Below are positions 1 to 6,632 of a stretch of 7,628 nt of DNA, piece after piece. The notes beneath the pieces were generated by a model, which made no database searches, was not told where the DNA came from, and saw only the letters and a list, made by a program, of their open reading frames with translations. The position numbers and the translations under genes were made by a program. The DNA is from Planctomycetes bacterium RBG_16_43_13. Lineage in GTDB: Bacteria; Planctomycetota; MHYJ01. The stretch spans positions 2,380 to 10,007 of the forward strand of contig MHYJ01000037.1 of the NCBI GenBank assembly GCA_001828445.1. The letters run 5' to 3'. The stretch's first letter is position 1. Each line of letters opens with the position of its first letter.

Positions 1-491
1 TTCAGCCCCATCACGCCTAGTCTTAGTACGTCCTGTGGATCGTGAACCCCAATCGCGTTTAGACTACGCGCAACTTGATCCGTGATTCCAGGGATGTCCT
101 GCAACTTGGCGATTGTGTGCTTGGCATTAGACAATTGTGCACGTCCATTTGGTTTTGTTTCTTGGGCAATTGGCTCAGGTGGAGACAGTGGCTCTGGATT
201 GTCGGCAACAACCGTCGCCTCCATAATAATCGGTTTGAATAAATGCGGTTGAACGGCAATATCAGACCGATGCACGTAAAACTTATCCCCGCCGCCGCGG
301 TATCCATAGTCCGTTGGTGGTTTTTTTCCCATACCAATTACATGATGCTGCCCAATATTTGGGTGAGCGTATAGCACCAAAACCATCTCGTTATCATTAA
401 TATTCATTACAGCAGCCCCTTGTTGTTGTATTTGTTGCGCAGCTGGTTGTTGCGCAATGGATTTATTCTTACCTCGGCAGTTACATCCCAT
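1..491 (-). other. C-terminal tail module of the large glycosyltransferase; possible nested or formerly separate small gene
   Basis: The second GT2 domain ends naturally near residue 820. The next residues, from Met822, read MGCNCRGKNK, a Cys-rich N-terminus of the kind I associate with small phage proteins. A Gln-rich stretch (835-845) and a second Met (850) follow, then a domain containing YGYRGGGDKF and QPHLF, a Pro/Glu-rich spacer, and an HhH-like segment truncated by the window edge. The in-frame ATG at 489-491 is preceded by GAGGG at 502-506, ten bases away, so a shorter product could be initiated inside the gene. A second internal ATG (405-407) has AAGGGG upstream. Seen: motifs, in-frame Mets, purine-rich stretches. 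Inferred: a gene fusion, or an internal start giving a separate protein. HhH segments commonly bind DNA or mediate protein contacts; neither is shown here. Confidence 0.5.
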
Positions 492-2954
492 AGGTTCTAC
501 ACCCTCATATTTGTCTATCAGGTATTCTACTAGATTGCGATGCTCCTGTAAACCAATCTCCCTGCGTGTGCCGGTGTAAAAGCGATACACCATCAGCTCT
601 TCAGGGATGCGTACAAAACACTTGCCGTGATGCGCCATCCTGATCCAGTAGTCCCAATCCTCCCAAGATTCCATGTGCTCGTCAAACCCACCGATCTCCT
701 CATGCCACTTTTTAGGGACAAGTGAACTGATCAAGCACCAAATGTAAGGATCGGGGAAGCGCGGCTGGATGATCGCACGGTCATAGTCGTACTCAAGACT
801 ATTATGGCGGACTACCGCTTCTCCACGTTTCCCATCATAGTACAACAATCGTTCGCCAAGCTTTGTCGCTTCTTGGTATTCGATATAAGCCTTGCCAACA
901 TAGTCTGTGTAGATAATGGCGTTCTCTGCCGTCCACATATCGTACATTCTGCGTAATGCTTCAGGGTAAAGCCAATCATCTGCATCAAGGAATAAAAGCA
1001 TTGGGGCGCGGGCGATTTTTGCACCGGCGTTACGCGCTGCCCCTGCACCATGATGTTCGGGGATCGTGTAACGGACATACGGATAAGGCTTAAGCACTCT
1101 CCCATCCACAAGGAGCGGAATGTCCCCCGTATCATCTACGATAATAACTTCCCATTTTCTAAAAGATTGCGACTCAAGACTATCCAGTACGTTGACCACA
1201 TCTTTTACGTGATTTGGGCCAACGGGGACAATCACGCTGACCAACGGCTCATCGTAGGCTCTTACCAAATGGCTTATACCGTTTTTAGGCGTAGCAACAC
1301 TGGCAAATGGGTGCTGACCATCTTTAGCCCAGGGGTGCAGCCCAAGCCAATCTGGCTCACGATAATCCTTATTACCGCTGACCCTGCCGGACAACCATGA
1401 GTACACAAACAACGGTAGATCAGTGGCAAGTTTAGCGCCCCATCCATAAGCGCCACACCTGAGCCAAAACTCAGCATCTTCCGATCCTGCCCCTGTTGGG
1501 GCATAGCGCGGATTGTATCCACCTAATCGTTCCCACATCTCACGTCTAAATACACACGCAGTCGGCACTTGATTTTGTCGGCGCGATTGCTTGTCATAAT
1601 CGAACGGGCCCGGCCATGGACTAACGCCCGTCTCTCCATCCGGCTTGATGTACTGCAAGCGTGTATAGGCTATTCCCAGTGAACGGTCTTTTTGTAGCTC
1701 AGGTACACACACTTCGATAAACTGCGGCTCAACTTTATCATCTGCGTCAAGGGCGACTATAAATTTAGAACTGGAATATTCAATGCCCGTGTTACGCGCA
1801 ACTGCCACGCCAGAATTGTTCTGTCGGATATACACAACAGGTATCTTCTCACCAGAAAAGGACTTGACCAGTCTTTCTGTTGCGCCATTATCGTCAGAAC
1901 CATCGTCAACCACAATGATCTGTTCAGGCGGATAAGTTTGGGCTAAGGCGCTGCGAATGGCACGGCCAAGTTTATCTTCACTCGCGTAATTGAACGATGG
2001 GATCACAACACTAACCGTGGCAGGTTGTTTCTCTTGTTCAATTGCAAGGCGATACACCTGGCTTACTTTCTCAACCGCAGCTTGCCATGTATATTGTTTG
2101 GCCATCTCACTGCCGTTATCGCCAAGGACTTTTCGGTGTTGCAGGCAGTAGTTTAGCCCTTCCGTAAGATCATCGTAATTGCCTGGCTGTGCAAGATAGC
2201 CATTAATGCCGTGCTTGATAAGTCCTAAATTGCCGCCATTCGCAAAACCAAGTACGGGTACTCCACTTGCCATTGCTTCTAAAACACCCACGCAAAATGT
2301 TTCCTTGACCGTGCTAAGATACACACCGGCGCTTTGGATAATGCGCTTCATGTCCGCGTGCGGCTTTAGTCCAGTGACAGTAATGTTATCATTATCTGCG
2401 CCAAAAAGTTCTTTGGGTGGAGCAAAGGTGGTGATGAACAGTTGGTTGGGGAACTCCTTGGCCAATACACCCACTGCATGTGGCGTGCAAACGTCTGATG
2501 TCCTGTTCTTATTCCAAAGTACGTACCCTTCGTTGGGATGATTATGTTGCCAATCTTGCCAATCAATGCCATGACCGATCACGGTGGGATTGATGCGCAT
2601 ATCCCTACGGAGTGTCTCGGCCACCCAGTTTGATGGAACTGTGACTTGATTAGCGTGGCGGATAGAAGCAATAACATCAGCGTTAGCACCAAGCTCCCAC
2701 CGCTCGTAAGGTAAGTCAGCACTCCAATACAAACCATGGATTATTGAACACAGAGGTTTACCTGGCTGGATATGCTTTGCCGATCCGGCGTGGATGGCCA
2801 TAACATCGTAATTATCAGTCTCTTTAGGATCGCACTCTACGTACTCGATGCCAAAATTCTTACCATACTTGTGATATGCCAGTACGACTTGCTTAATACC
2901 CGATTCTTCCGAGCGGAAGGAACTGAGCAGGGGGAACATCAATGCACGAATCAT
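1..2954 (-). CDS. Multidomain glycosyltransferase (GT4-GT2-GT2) with cysteine/HhH C-terminal tail, 3' end outside window
   Basis: An open frame runs from ATG at 2954 to the left edge without a stop, at least 984 codons, so the C-terminus is missing. Residues 1-305 look like a short GT4 domain with the EX7E signature (E218, E226) and the GVPVLGF stretch after it. Residues 311-555 are a GT2 domain: VSVVIPSFN start, DD at 350-351, DADD at 403-406, catalytic-type ED at 492-493. Residues 568-820 are a second GT2 domain: VSVIVP from 572, DD 607-608, DADD 657-660, ED 765-766. A CxC and Gln-rich linker follows (822-849), then a small unassigned domain (850-908), a Pro-rich spacer, and an HhH-like segment with IPGI at 954-957. 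Expected role: successive sugar transfer from nucleotide-sugar donors in the cytoplasm; donors and acceptor unknown. The start overlaps the upstream stop in ATGA (2951-2954) and has only a weak Shine-Dalgarno, suggesting translational coupling. GT domains are confident; the role of the tail is unknown. Confidence 0.88.
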   Translation of the reverse strand, partial: MIRALMFPLLSSFRSEESGIKQVVLAYHKYGKNFGIEYVECDPKETDNYDVMAIHAGSAKHIQPGKPLCSIIHGLYWSADLPYERWELGANADVIASIRHANQVTVPSNWVAETLRRDMRINPTVIGHGIDWQDWQHNHPNEGYVLWNKNRTSDVCTPHAVGVLAKEFPNQLFITTFAPPKELFGADNDNITVTGLKPHADMKRIIQSAGVYLSTVKETFCVGVLEAMASGVPVLGFANGGNLGLIKHGINGYLAQPGNYDDLTEGLNYCLQHRKVLGDNGSEMAKQYTWQAAVEKVSQVYRLAIEQEKQPATVSVVIPSFNYASEDKLGRAIRSALAQTYPPEQIIVVDDGSDDNGATERLVKSFSGEKIPVVYIRQNNSGVAVARNTGIEYSSSKFIVALDADDKVEPQFIEVCVPELQKDRSLGIAYTRLQYIKPDGETGVSPWPGPFDYDKQSRRQNQVPTACVFRREMWERLGGYNPRYAPTGAGSEDAEFWLRCGAYGWGAKLATDLPLFVYSWLSGRVSGNKDYREPDWLGLHPWAKDGQHPFASVATPKNGISHLVRAYDEPLVSVIVPVGPNHVKDVVNVLDSLESQSFRKWEVIIVDDTGDIPLLVDGRVLKPYPYVRYTIPEHHGAGAARNAGAKIARAPMLLFLDADDWLYPEALRRMYDMWTAENAIIYTDYVGKAYIEYQEATKLGERLLYYDGKRGEAVVRHNSLEYDYDRAIIQPRFPDPYIWCLISSLVPKKWHEEIGGFDEHMESWEDWDYWIRMAHHGKCFVRIPEELMVYRFYTGTRREIGLQEHRNLVEYLIDKYEGVEPMGCNCRGKNKSIAQQPAAQQIQQQGAAVMNINDNEMVLVLYAHPNIGQHHVIGMGKKPPTDYGYRGGGDKFYVHRSDIAVQPHLFKPIIMEATVVADNPEPLSPPEPIAQETKPNGRAQLSNAKHTIAKLQDIPGITDQVARSLNAIGVHDPQDVLRLGVMGL
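421..460 (-). repeat. Low-complexity CAA-rich stretch encoding a Gln-rich linker
   Basis: On the coding strand this stretch is rich in CAA triplets and contains a 9-bp direct repeat, GCGCAACAA, at 432-440 and 447-455. It encodes Ala/Gln-rich residues around 835-845 of the large glycosyltransferase, between the CxC motif and the small domain. It most likely serves as a flexible tether, and simple-sequence slippage could change its length. Confidence 0.6.
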
Positions 2955-3136
2955 TTTGTGGTCTTTTTGTCAAACGCGAGGACTGATGCAAGCAGGGAGA
3001 TCAGGGTGAAAACGGCCCAAGTGACCCACTGTCTTGCGTCCATGTCCAGCTTTCCAAGCATGTATAACACGCCGATAGATAGTACAATTGCCCACACAAT
3101 TGTGGCAAGTAAGCGCGCGTTCAGGATTTTTTCCAT
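2951..3136 (-). CDS. Small two-helix membrane protein, holin-like
   Basis: The product has 61 residues. The ATG at 3136 is chosen over an upstream in-frame start at 3187 because AAGGAG (3142-3147) sits five bases before it and the longer form would overlap the previous gene by about 50 bases. Two hydrophobic segments, roughly residues 9-28 and 38-56, flank a short loop with Asp, Lys and Arg; the C-terminus is FDKKTTK. Size, two helices and the charged tail fit small phage holins. However, no endolysin is visible and the next gene is a glycosyltransferase starting in the ATGA overlap, so a membrane partner for glycan synthesis is equally possible. The family is not recognised. Confidence 0.75.
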   Translation of the reverse strand: MEKILNARLLATIVWAIVLSIGVLYMLGKLDMDARQWVTWAVFTLISLLASVLAFDKKTTK

Positions 3137-3138
3137 TT

Positions 3139-3393
3139 TTACTCCTTGTCTATACGATGCAGTTTTAGAACAAACCTTTGATTCCACCCACTTTGTTCCA
3201 AAATGAGCGTAATCGTGTTATATGCAAATTCCAAGGAATCCTCAGGATAATTCTTTTCTAATCTTTTGGCCATAGAAAGGAACAAGTTTGATAAAGCCAT
3301 TCTTGCTTGTTTGTCCACTTCTTCTGGCGGGCCTTTTATATCCAAATCGTACTGCAAGACGATTCTAGGTTCTTTATTCTCCAATGGGGTCAT
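3139..3393 (-). CDS. Hypothetical small acidic-helical protein
   Basis: The product has 84 residues and starts at ATG 3393, with AAAGGAGAG at 3401-3409 in the 19-base gap behind the previous gene. I do not recognise the family. The N-terminus holds a predicted beta-type stretch (RIVLQYDLDIKG). A charged helical middle follows, roughly residues 23-67 with regularly spaced Leu and Ala, and then a basic end (FVLKLHRIDKE). There is no signal peptide or membrane segment, so it is probably a soluble cytoplasmic or virion-associated protein. It ends two bases before the 61-aa membrane gene. Its place between two other small orphans, inside a glycan island, is the main contextual clue. Confidence 0.75.
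   Translation of the reverse strand: MTPLENKEPRIVLQYDLDIKGPPEEVDKQARMALSNLFLSMAKRLEKNYPEDSLEFAYNTITLILEQSGWNQRFVLKLHRIDKE
3142..3147 (-). promoter_or_regulatory. Ribosome-binding site for the 61-aa membrane protein
   Basis: AAGGAG on the minus strand lies in the last sense codons of the preceding 84-aa gene, directly before its TAA, and five bases upstream of ATG 3136. It decides the short start and suggests the two genes are translated in tandem. Confidence 0.75.
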
Positions 3394-3400
3394 GTTTTAT

Positions 3401-3409
3401 CTCTCCTTT
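3401..3409 (-). promoter_or_regulatory. Ribosome-binding site in the only real intergenic gap
   Basis: AAAGGAGAG on the minus strand, with its AAGGAG core nine bases before ATG 3393, occupies most of the 19-base gap 3394-3412. That gap is the largest non-coding stretch in the window and leaves no room for a conventional promoter. Confidence 0.75.
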
Positions 3410-3412
3410 GTT

Positions 3413-3709
3413 TTATCTTTTTGGTAAAACTTTTAGCAGCTGTTCCTTACGGAACCAGCCCATTTTGTTCATCGTCTCCTGGTCCAACACGTTCAGATCG
3501 TCAAAGCTGTCCACCACGATGATAATAACATTTAGATGTCCAGCTGTTACAATGGCATTGGTTAGTTTGTCGATAAAGTCCTTTTGGGCAATGTTTGTTC
3601 CGTACTTTAGCGCCAGTACGTCCCCGTCGCGTAGGTGTAATTTACCAACAAACTTGTTGATCTGGCGGAAGCTAAAGGCTGGTTGATCGTTTTGTGGTTT
3701 TTCTAACAT
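3413..3709 (-). CDS. Hypothetical small soluble protein
   Basis: The product has 98 residues from ATG 3709. This start is preferred over ATG 3733 because AAGGA (3718-3722) lies eight bases upstream and the overlap with the preceding sulfotransferase gene is shorter (38 bases, 3672-3709). After a polar N-terminus the chain contains LHLRDGDVLALKYG (about residues 24-37), a helix, a very hydrophobic strand (NVIIIVV) followed by DSFDDLNVLD, and a MGWFRKE segment near the end. This alternating strand/helix pattern suggests a small alpha/beta fold; the single hydrophobic strand is too short and too closely followed by Asp to be a membrane helix. I connect it loosely with small orphan proteins of phage genomes, but cannot name a family or function. 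Confidence 0.75.
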   Translation of the reverse strand: MLEKPQNDQPAFSFRQINKFVGKLHLRDGDVLALKYGTNIAQKDFIDKLTNAIVTAGHLNVIIIVVDSFDDLNVLDQETMNKMGWFRKEQLLKVLPKR

Positions 3710-4490
3710 TGGGAAGGTCCTTGTACCAATCATTGGATTGTATATAACCTAATTCCATCATTAGCTTACCTGCATGATTATGCAGTCTTTCCCCGTCCTT
3801 ACAGGTAAAGTAGTTACGCCAATCACCGACCACACCCTTGCGCAAGTGCTTTAGTTGGGCATCTTTGCCGTAGGGCATGTTATCCCCGTTCTCCTCGATC
3901 AGCCTGCGCCTATATGCAAAGTCTTGGTTCACTATTGCCGTTTCAATATCCTGATCTGATGGGAGTTTTACGCTAATACAGCTAAGTATATTGTATAGCG
4001 TAACACCTGTATTGGTTAGCAATTGACTGAACTTTATTTGTACAAACTTTATCTTCGACTCCTGCCATGCGGTTATGTAATCTACCCATGAGCAGGGCAT
4101 TATGCTGCTCTCGGCAGTAATATAGTCGATAGCTTTGTCAAGATCGGGCAATCCCCAATAAAACATGACCGATACTGCCACGCCACGTGGATCGCGCAGT
4201 ATGTGGATAATACGCTCCCCCTTCCACGCTGATTCATTCAATATTGTGTCACCAATAATCAGCTGTTCCACAGGTTGTTTATTTGCGTCAGCTGGCGCGT
4301 AGCGCCTTTCGGGGAATAAATGCAACTGGTGGATTTTGTAGTTCCCAGGTCTATCCAACCCCTCGTCCGCAATAGAATGATATTGCCCGTAACTGACCAC
4401 AGGTGAGTTTAGTGCCTCCCCTAAAAGTCTGGCAAGATAAGCCGTGCCGCTGCGTGGATAGCCTACTACAAAGATAGCGTTATTTTGCAC
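3672..4490 (-). CDS. PAPS-dependent sulfotransferase (sulfotransferase family 1-like)
   Basis: The product has 272 residues. The N-terminal GYPRSGTAYLARLL (10-23) matches the 5'-phosphosulfate-binding loop. LRDPRGVAVS (98-107) matches the 3'-phosphate-binding segment, and RKGVVGDW (217-224) matches the C-terminal cofactor motif. KIHQLH at 52-57 sits where family members carry the catalytic K-x-H, so His54 is the likely base. Length fits the 250-320 residues usual for the family. The reaction would be transfer of sulfate from PAPS to a hydroxyl, probably on a sugar given the neighbours; the substrate is not readable. There is no signal peptide or membrane helix, so it is cytoplasmic. The start is GTG, overlapping the end of the aminotransferase gene by 11 bases. 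No PAPS-synthesis gene is present, so the cofactor must come from elsewhere. Confidence 0.9.
   Translation of the reverse strand: MQNNAIFVVGYPRSGTAYLARLLGEALNSPVVSYGQYHSIADEGLDRPGNYKIHQLHLFPERRYAPADANKQPVEQLIIGDTILNESAWKGERIIHILRDPRGVAVSVMFYWGLPDLDKAIDYITAESSIMPCSWVDYITAWQESKIKFVQIKFSQLLTNTGVTLYNILSCISVKLPSDQDIETAIVNQDFAYRRRLIEENGDNMPYGKDAQLKHLRKGVVGDWRNYFTCKDGERLHNHAGKLMMELGYIQSNDWYKDLPNVRKTTKRSTSL
3718..3722 (-). promoter_or_regulatory. Ribosome-binding site deciding the start of the 98-aa protein
   Basis: AAGGA on the minus strand lies eight bases before ATG 3709 and inside the 3' end of the sulfotransferase gene. No comparable site precedes the alternative ATG at 3733. Confidence 0.6.
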
Positions 4491-5634
4491 CGTAAAACTC
4501 CTTGATCGAATCGGCTACGTACTCCACCTCACTATCCTTTAACGCCTGGTGGATGGGCAGATTGAGCGTATGGGCGGCGGCATATTCAGCGCCCGGCAAT
4601 TCACTACCATCGTGTTCGTAGTATTTTACGCGGTGTAGTGGGAAATATCTGAAAGTGGTGTAAATCATCTTACTGCGGAGAAACCTGGCTAGATCGTCAC
4701 GATCCTTCGTCTGTATCCAGTAAAAGTAGTAACTGTGGGTCTGGTAATCCTTTTCGTCAGGAGGAGTTTCTACCACTTTTTTTAGATGCTTATTATACAA
4801 CTTGTGAATTTCCCTGCGCCGCTCTATAAATCCTGATAGTCTTTGTAACTGTACTACGCCAATGGCGGACTGTACATCATTCATAATAGACCTGTCGCCT
4901 GGGTATGTTACTTCAAACTCCCACCAGCGTAAGTCCGTACTGACCATGCCGCTCTCACTGGATAAGCCCAAAAAGCACATGCGTTCGGCATGTTTCATCA
5001 GTTCTTCGTGCGCCACATACATCATTCCGCCATCGCCCGTGCATAGTATCTTCATTGCGTCAAAAGACCAAACACCAAAGTCGCCCCATGTACCACAGGC
5101 TCTTCCCCTGTGGGTGCTCGCCACACTACAGGCGCTATCTTCGATAAGATACAAGCCCATAGTTACGCAAAACTCTGCGATCTTGTCAATCTCACACGGT
5201 AAGCCGCCATAGTGCAGCACTACCACCGCGATAGTATCACGGTTGCACATCCTCTCAATATGCTCCACAGTTGGGTTTAATGTACGAGGATCAACGTCGC
5301 AAAACCTTGGCTTTAGACCCGCAGATACTACTGCGTTGGCTGCCCCAACAAAACTTATACTGGGCATAACCACATTAAGTGTACGTGACAATGGGTGGAA
5401 TGAACGGATCAATGGGTGGAGTGAACGGATCAATCGCATTATGTTAAACAAGCCAGCGGTGCAGCTGCTTGTGGATAATGTTTTAGCGGGCGGCACTTCC
5501 AGGTGGTTGGCAAACATGTGCTCAAACCTGGAAGTTTCTTGTCCTTTGCCAATCCAGTTAGAACTAAATACCCTGGACACCTCAGCAAGCTCTAGCGGAC
5601 CAATGGACGGTTGGAACACCTGGATTTGGTTCAT
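4480..5634 (-). CDS. DegT/DnrJ/EryC1-family PLP-dependent sugar aminotransferase
   Basis: The product has 384 residues. The family core is clear: VVMPSISFVGAANAV (88-102) for the usual DEVIxPxxTFxA region, CDVDPRTLNP (112-121), EDSAC (165-169) with Asp166 facing the pyridine nitrogen, RGRACGTWGD (176-185), and WSFDAMKILCTGDGG (189-203) with Lys195 as the PLP lysine. NDVQSAIGVVQL (252-263) is also typical. It should transaminate a keto-sugar nucleotide, normally with glutamate, giving an amino sugar for a glycan. ATG 5634 is used; the frame also opens one codon earlier with TTG. ATG shares one base with the upstream TGA, and GAGGA (5644-5648) lies nine bases before it. An in-frame duplication adds a repeated heptad at residues 69-82. 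No sugar dehydratase accompanies it here. Confidence 0.92.
   Translation of the reverse strand: MNQIQVFQPSIGPLELAEVSRVFSSNWIGKGQETSRFEHMFANHLEVPPAKTLSTSSCTAGLFNIMRLIRSLHPLIRSFHPLSRTLNVVMPSISFVGAANAVVSAGLKPRFCDVDPRTLNPTVEHIERMCNRDTIAVVVLHYGGLPCEIDKIAEFCVTMGLYLIEDSACSVASTHRGRACGTWGDFGVWSFDAMKILCTGDGGMMYVAHEELMKHAERMCFLGLSSESGMVSTDLRWWEFEVTYPGDRSIMNDVQSAIGVVQLQRLSGFIERRREIHKLYNKHLKKVVETPPDEKDYQTHSYYFYWIQTKDRDDLARFLRSKMIYTTFRYFPLHRVKYYEHDGSELPGAEYAAAHTLNLPIHQALKDSEVEYVADSIKEFYGAK
4498..4503 (-). promoter_or_regulatory. Ribosome-binding site supporting the GTG start of the sulfotransferase
   Basis: A full AAGGAG on the minus strand lies seven bases before GTG 4490, inside the last codons of the aminotransferase gene. 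The nucleotide-binding loop begins nine residues after this GTG, so no later start can be right. Confidence 0.8.
5390..5431. repeat. 21-bp tandem direct repeat, two copies, in the aminotransferase gene
   Basis: Two adjacent 21-base units (5390-5410 and 5411-5431) differ at one position. They encode IRSLHPL and IRSFHPL, residues 69-82 of the aminotransferase. The following residues (SRTL) look like a weak continuation. Being a multiple of three, the repeat keeps the frame. Confidence 0.9.
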
Positions 5635-5780
5635 CAACTTTTATCCTCAACAAAATATGTGGCGGCAAACATAACAATCATTACAGCGCCAGGGATCAAT
5701 ATCCACCAGGTGAATATTGCGCTGACTACCACCAATGTTATAACCATAATTCCAAGAGTGATAATGTTTGCTTTTCTCAT
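5634..5780 (-). CDS. Very small two-helix membrane peptide
   Basis: The product has 48 residues from ATG 5780, which overlaps the TGA of the GT10-like gene in ATGA (5777-5780). A longer in-frame version from 5825 would overlap that gene by about 50 bases and adds a hydrophilic leader, so the short form is preferred. Two hydrophobic stretches, about residues 6-23 and 25-43, are joined by WW-containing residues near IFTWW, and the end is FVEDKS. A basic MRK start and acidic C-terminus suggest a hairpin with both ends on the cytoplasmic side. Its function is unknown: it could be a holin-like peptide or a membrane anchor for the neighbouring glycan enzymes. It stops at the first base of the aminotransferase start codon, so both are probably translated together. 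Confidence 0.65.
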   Translation of the reverse strand: MRKANIITLGIMVITLVVVSAIFTWWILIPGAVMIVMFAATYFVEDKS

Positions 5781-6631
5781 AATCCTATGACCCCATAATC
5801 CTTTAGCACACGATCCCATAACCAATCTTCGGCTATCTCATACTCACCAACCAGGTCAAGGTTAGTCTTGATATAAGGCAGCATCTCGGTGTACGTTTTC
5901 ATAGTAGCGAACATTCTCAGAATATACCTTAGGTTGTCTACACCAACAAAAGGCACTATCCCAAGCTGATCGAAGAAATAGCCTGCATTTGGACATCCCC
6001 AGAAAATAGGCACAGTACCAACGGCAAAGCAATCCAATAGTATCTCCGTGAATAGATTGTCCTGCCTGCACGTCTCTGTAACAATGCTAAAAGCGTAATC
6101 CTGCAATACGCGCCTTTTCGTCTCCGCGCTATAGTCTGTAGGAGTACCCCTAAAGCCGTAATAGTCTATCCCATAATTGTCGCCTAACTCACCGGCAATA
6201 TCATGCCTTAGTATATGACCACGAGTGGACATTTTACTGCCGTATAGCATACTGACCAGTTTAGTCTTGGGTGCTATTCCCCAATGTTCGCGCTTGATCC
6301 AAATCCCTCCATACGGCGCAAATCTAAACTTATCATAATCAGTGTCTATCAACGGTTGATAATAAGTCAAAATAAAGGCAAACTTGTGCCGATTGTCAAA
6401 GGCTTGCGCATAATCCTGTGGGTGTAGACACTCCGGTTCTCTGAGCCAGCCAATCTTGATTGGACTTTTTACCTGTTGCACAATGGGACTGTTGATTAGC
6501 CCATCAGTAAATATGGTGATCCCATCAAACTGCATTTGCTCCCGAACGTAACGGATATGCTTGGAAGTTTTCCATGCTGTGCTACATTCATCGTGAGCAA
6601 ACGTTGGGGTGAATAAGTTTACGGTCAGCAT
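5777..6631 (-). CDS. GT10 / fucosyltransferase-like glycosyltransferase
   Basis: The product has 284 residues from ATG 6631. That ATG lies one base after the TAA of the methyltransferase gene, with GGATGG (6636-6641) just upstream; a longer frame opening at 6835 would lie inside that gene. The C-terminal half carries a pattern typical of GT10 enzymes: KMSTRGHILRHDI (about 133-145), a DYYGF stretch, then DYAFSIVTET (about 178-187), LFTEILLDCF (193-202) and GTVPIFWG (205-212). In fucosyltransferases the corresponding segment is roughly F-x-E-N...TEK...PI-x-x-G, so the usual Asn is replaced here. The N-terminal half would bind the acceptor and the C-terminal half a GDP-sugar. Fucose as donor is only a family expectation. 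It is cytoplasmic, with no membrane helix, and the following 48-aa membrane peptide might tether it. Confidence 0.78.
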   Translation of the reverse strand: MLTVNLFTPTFAHDECSTAWKTSKHIRYVREQMQFDGITIFTDGLINSPIVQQVKSPIKIGWLREPECLHPQDYAQAFDNRHKFAFILTYYQPLIDTDYDKFRFAPYGGIWIKREHWGIAPKTKLVSMLYGSKMSTRGHILRHDIAGELGDNYGIDYYGFRGTPTDYSAETKRRVLQDYAFSIVTETCRQDNLFTEILLDCFAVGTVPIFWGCPNAGYFFDQLGIVPFVGVDNLRYILRMFATMKTYTEMLPYIKTNLDLVGEYEIAEDWLWDRVLKDYGVIGL

Positions 6632-6632
6632 A

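Noticed and set aside
421..460. CAA-rich stretch as a CRISPR-like or regulatory repeat
   Set aside because: It is short, in frame and low-complexity, and is explained by a Gln-rich protein linker.
1050..1400. Plus-strand open frame of 116 codons
   Set aside because: It lies opposite the second GT2 domain and has no domain or good start signal.
2772..3206. Plus-strand open frame of 144 codons
   Set aside because: It lies opposite the start of the large glycosyltransferase and the 61-aa and 84-aa genes, which have ribosome-binding sites and coherent proteins. Its own translation has no recognisable domain.
3394..3412. Possible internal promoter in the largest gap
   Set aside because: Nineteen bases, mostly taken by a Shine-Dalgarno sequence, leave no space for -35 and -10 elements, although such elements inside the upstream gene cannot be excluded.
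5243..5674. Plus-strand open frame of 143 codons
   Set aside because: It is antisense to the well-supported aminotransferase, and its apparent internal repeat is the same 21-bp duplication read backwards.
2951..5780. The 48-aa and 61-aa membrane proteins as recent duplicates of each other
   Set aside because: They share architecture, but I see no convincing residue-by-residue similarity.
5781..5825. N-terminal extension of the 48-aa membrane peptide
   Set aside because: It is buried in the 3' end of the GT10-like gene; the ATGA overlap start and a typical MRK-plus-helix N-terminus are better.
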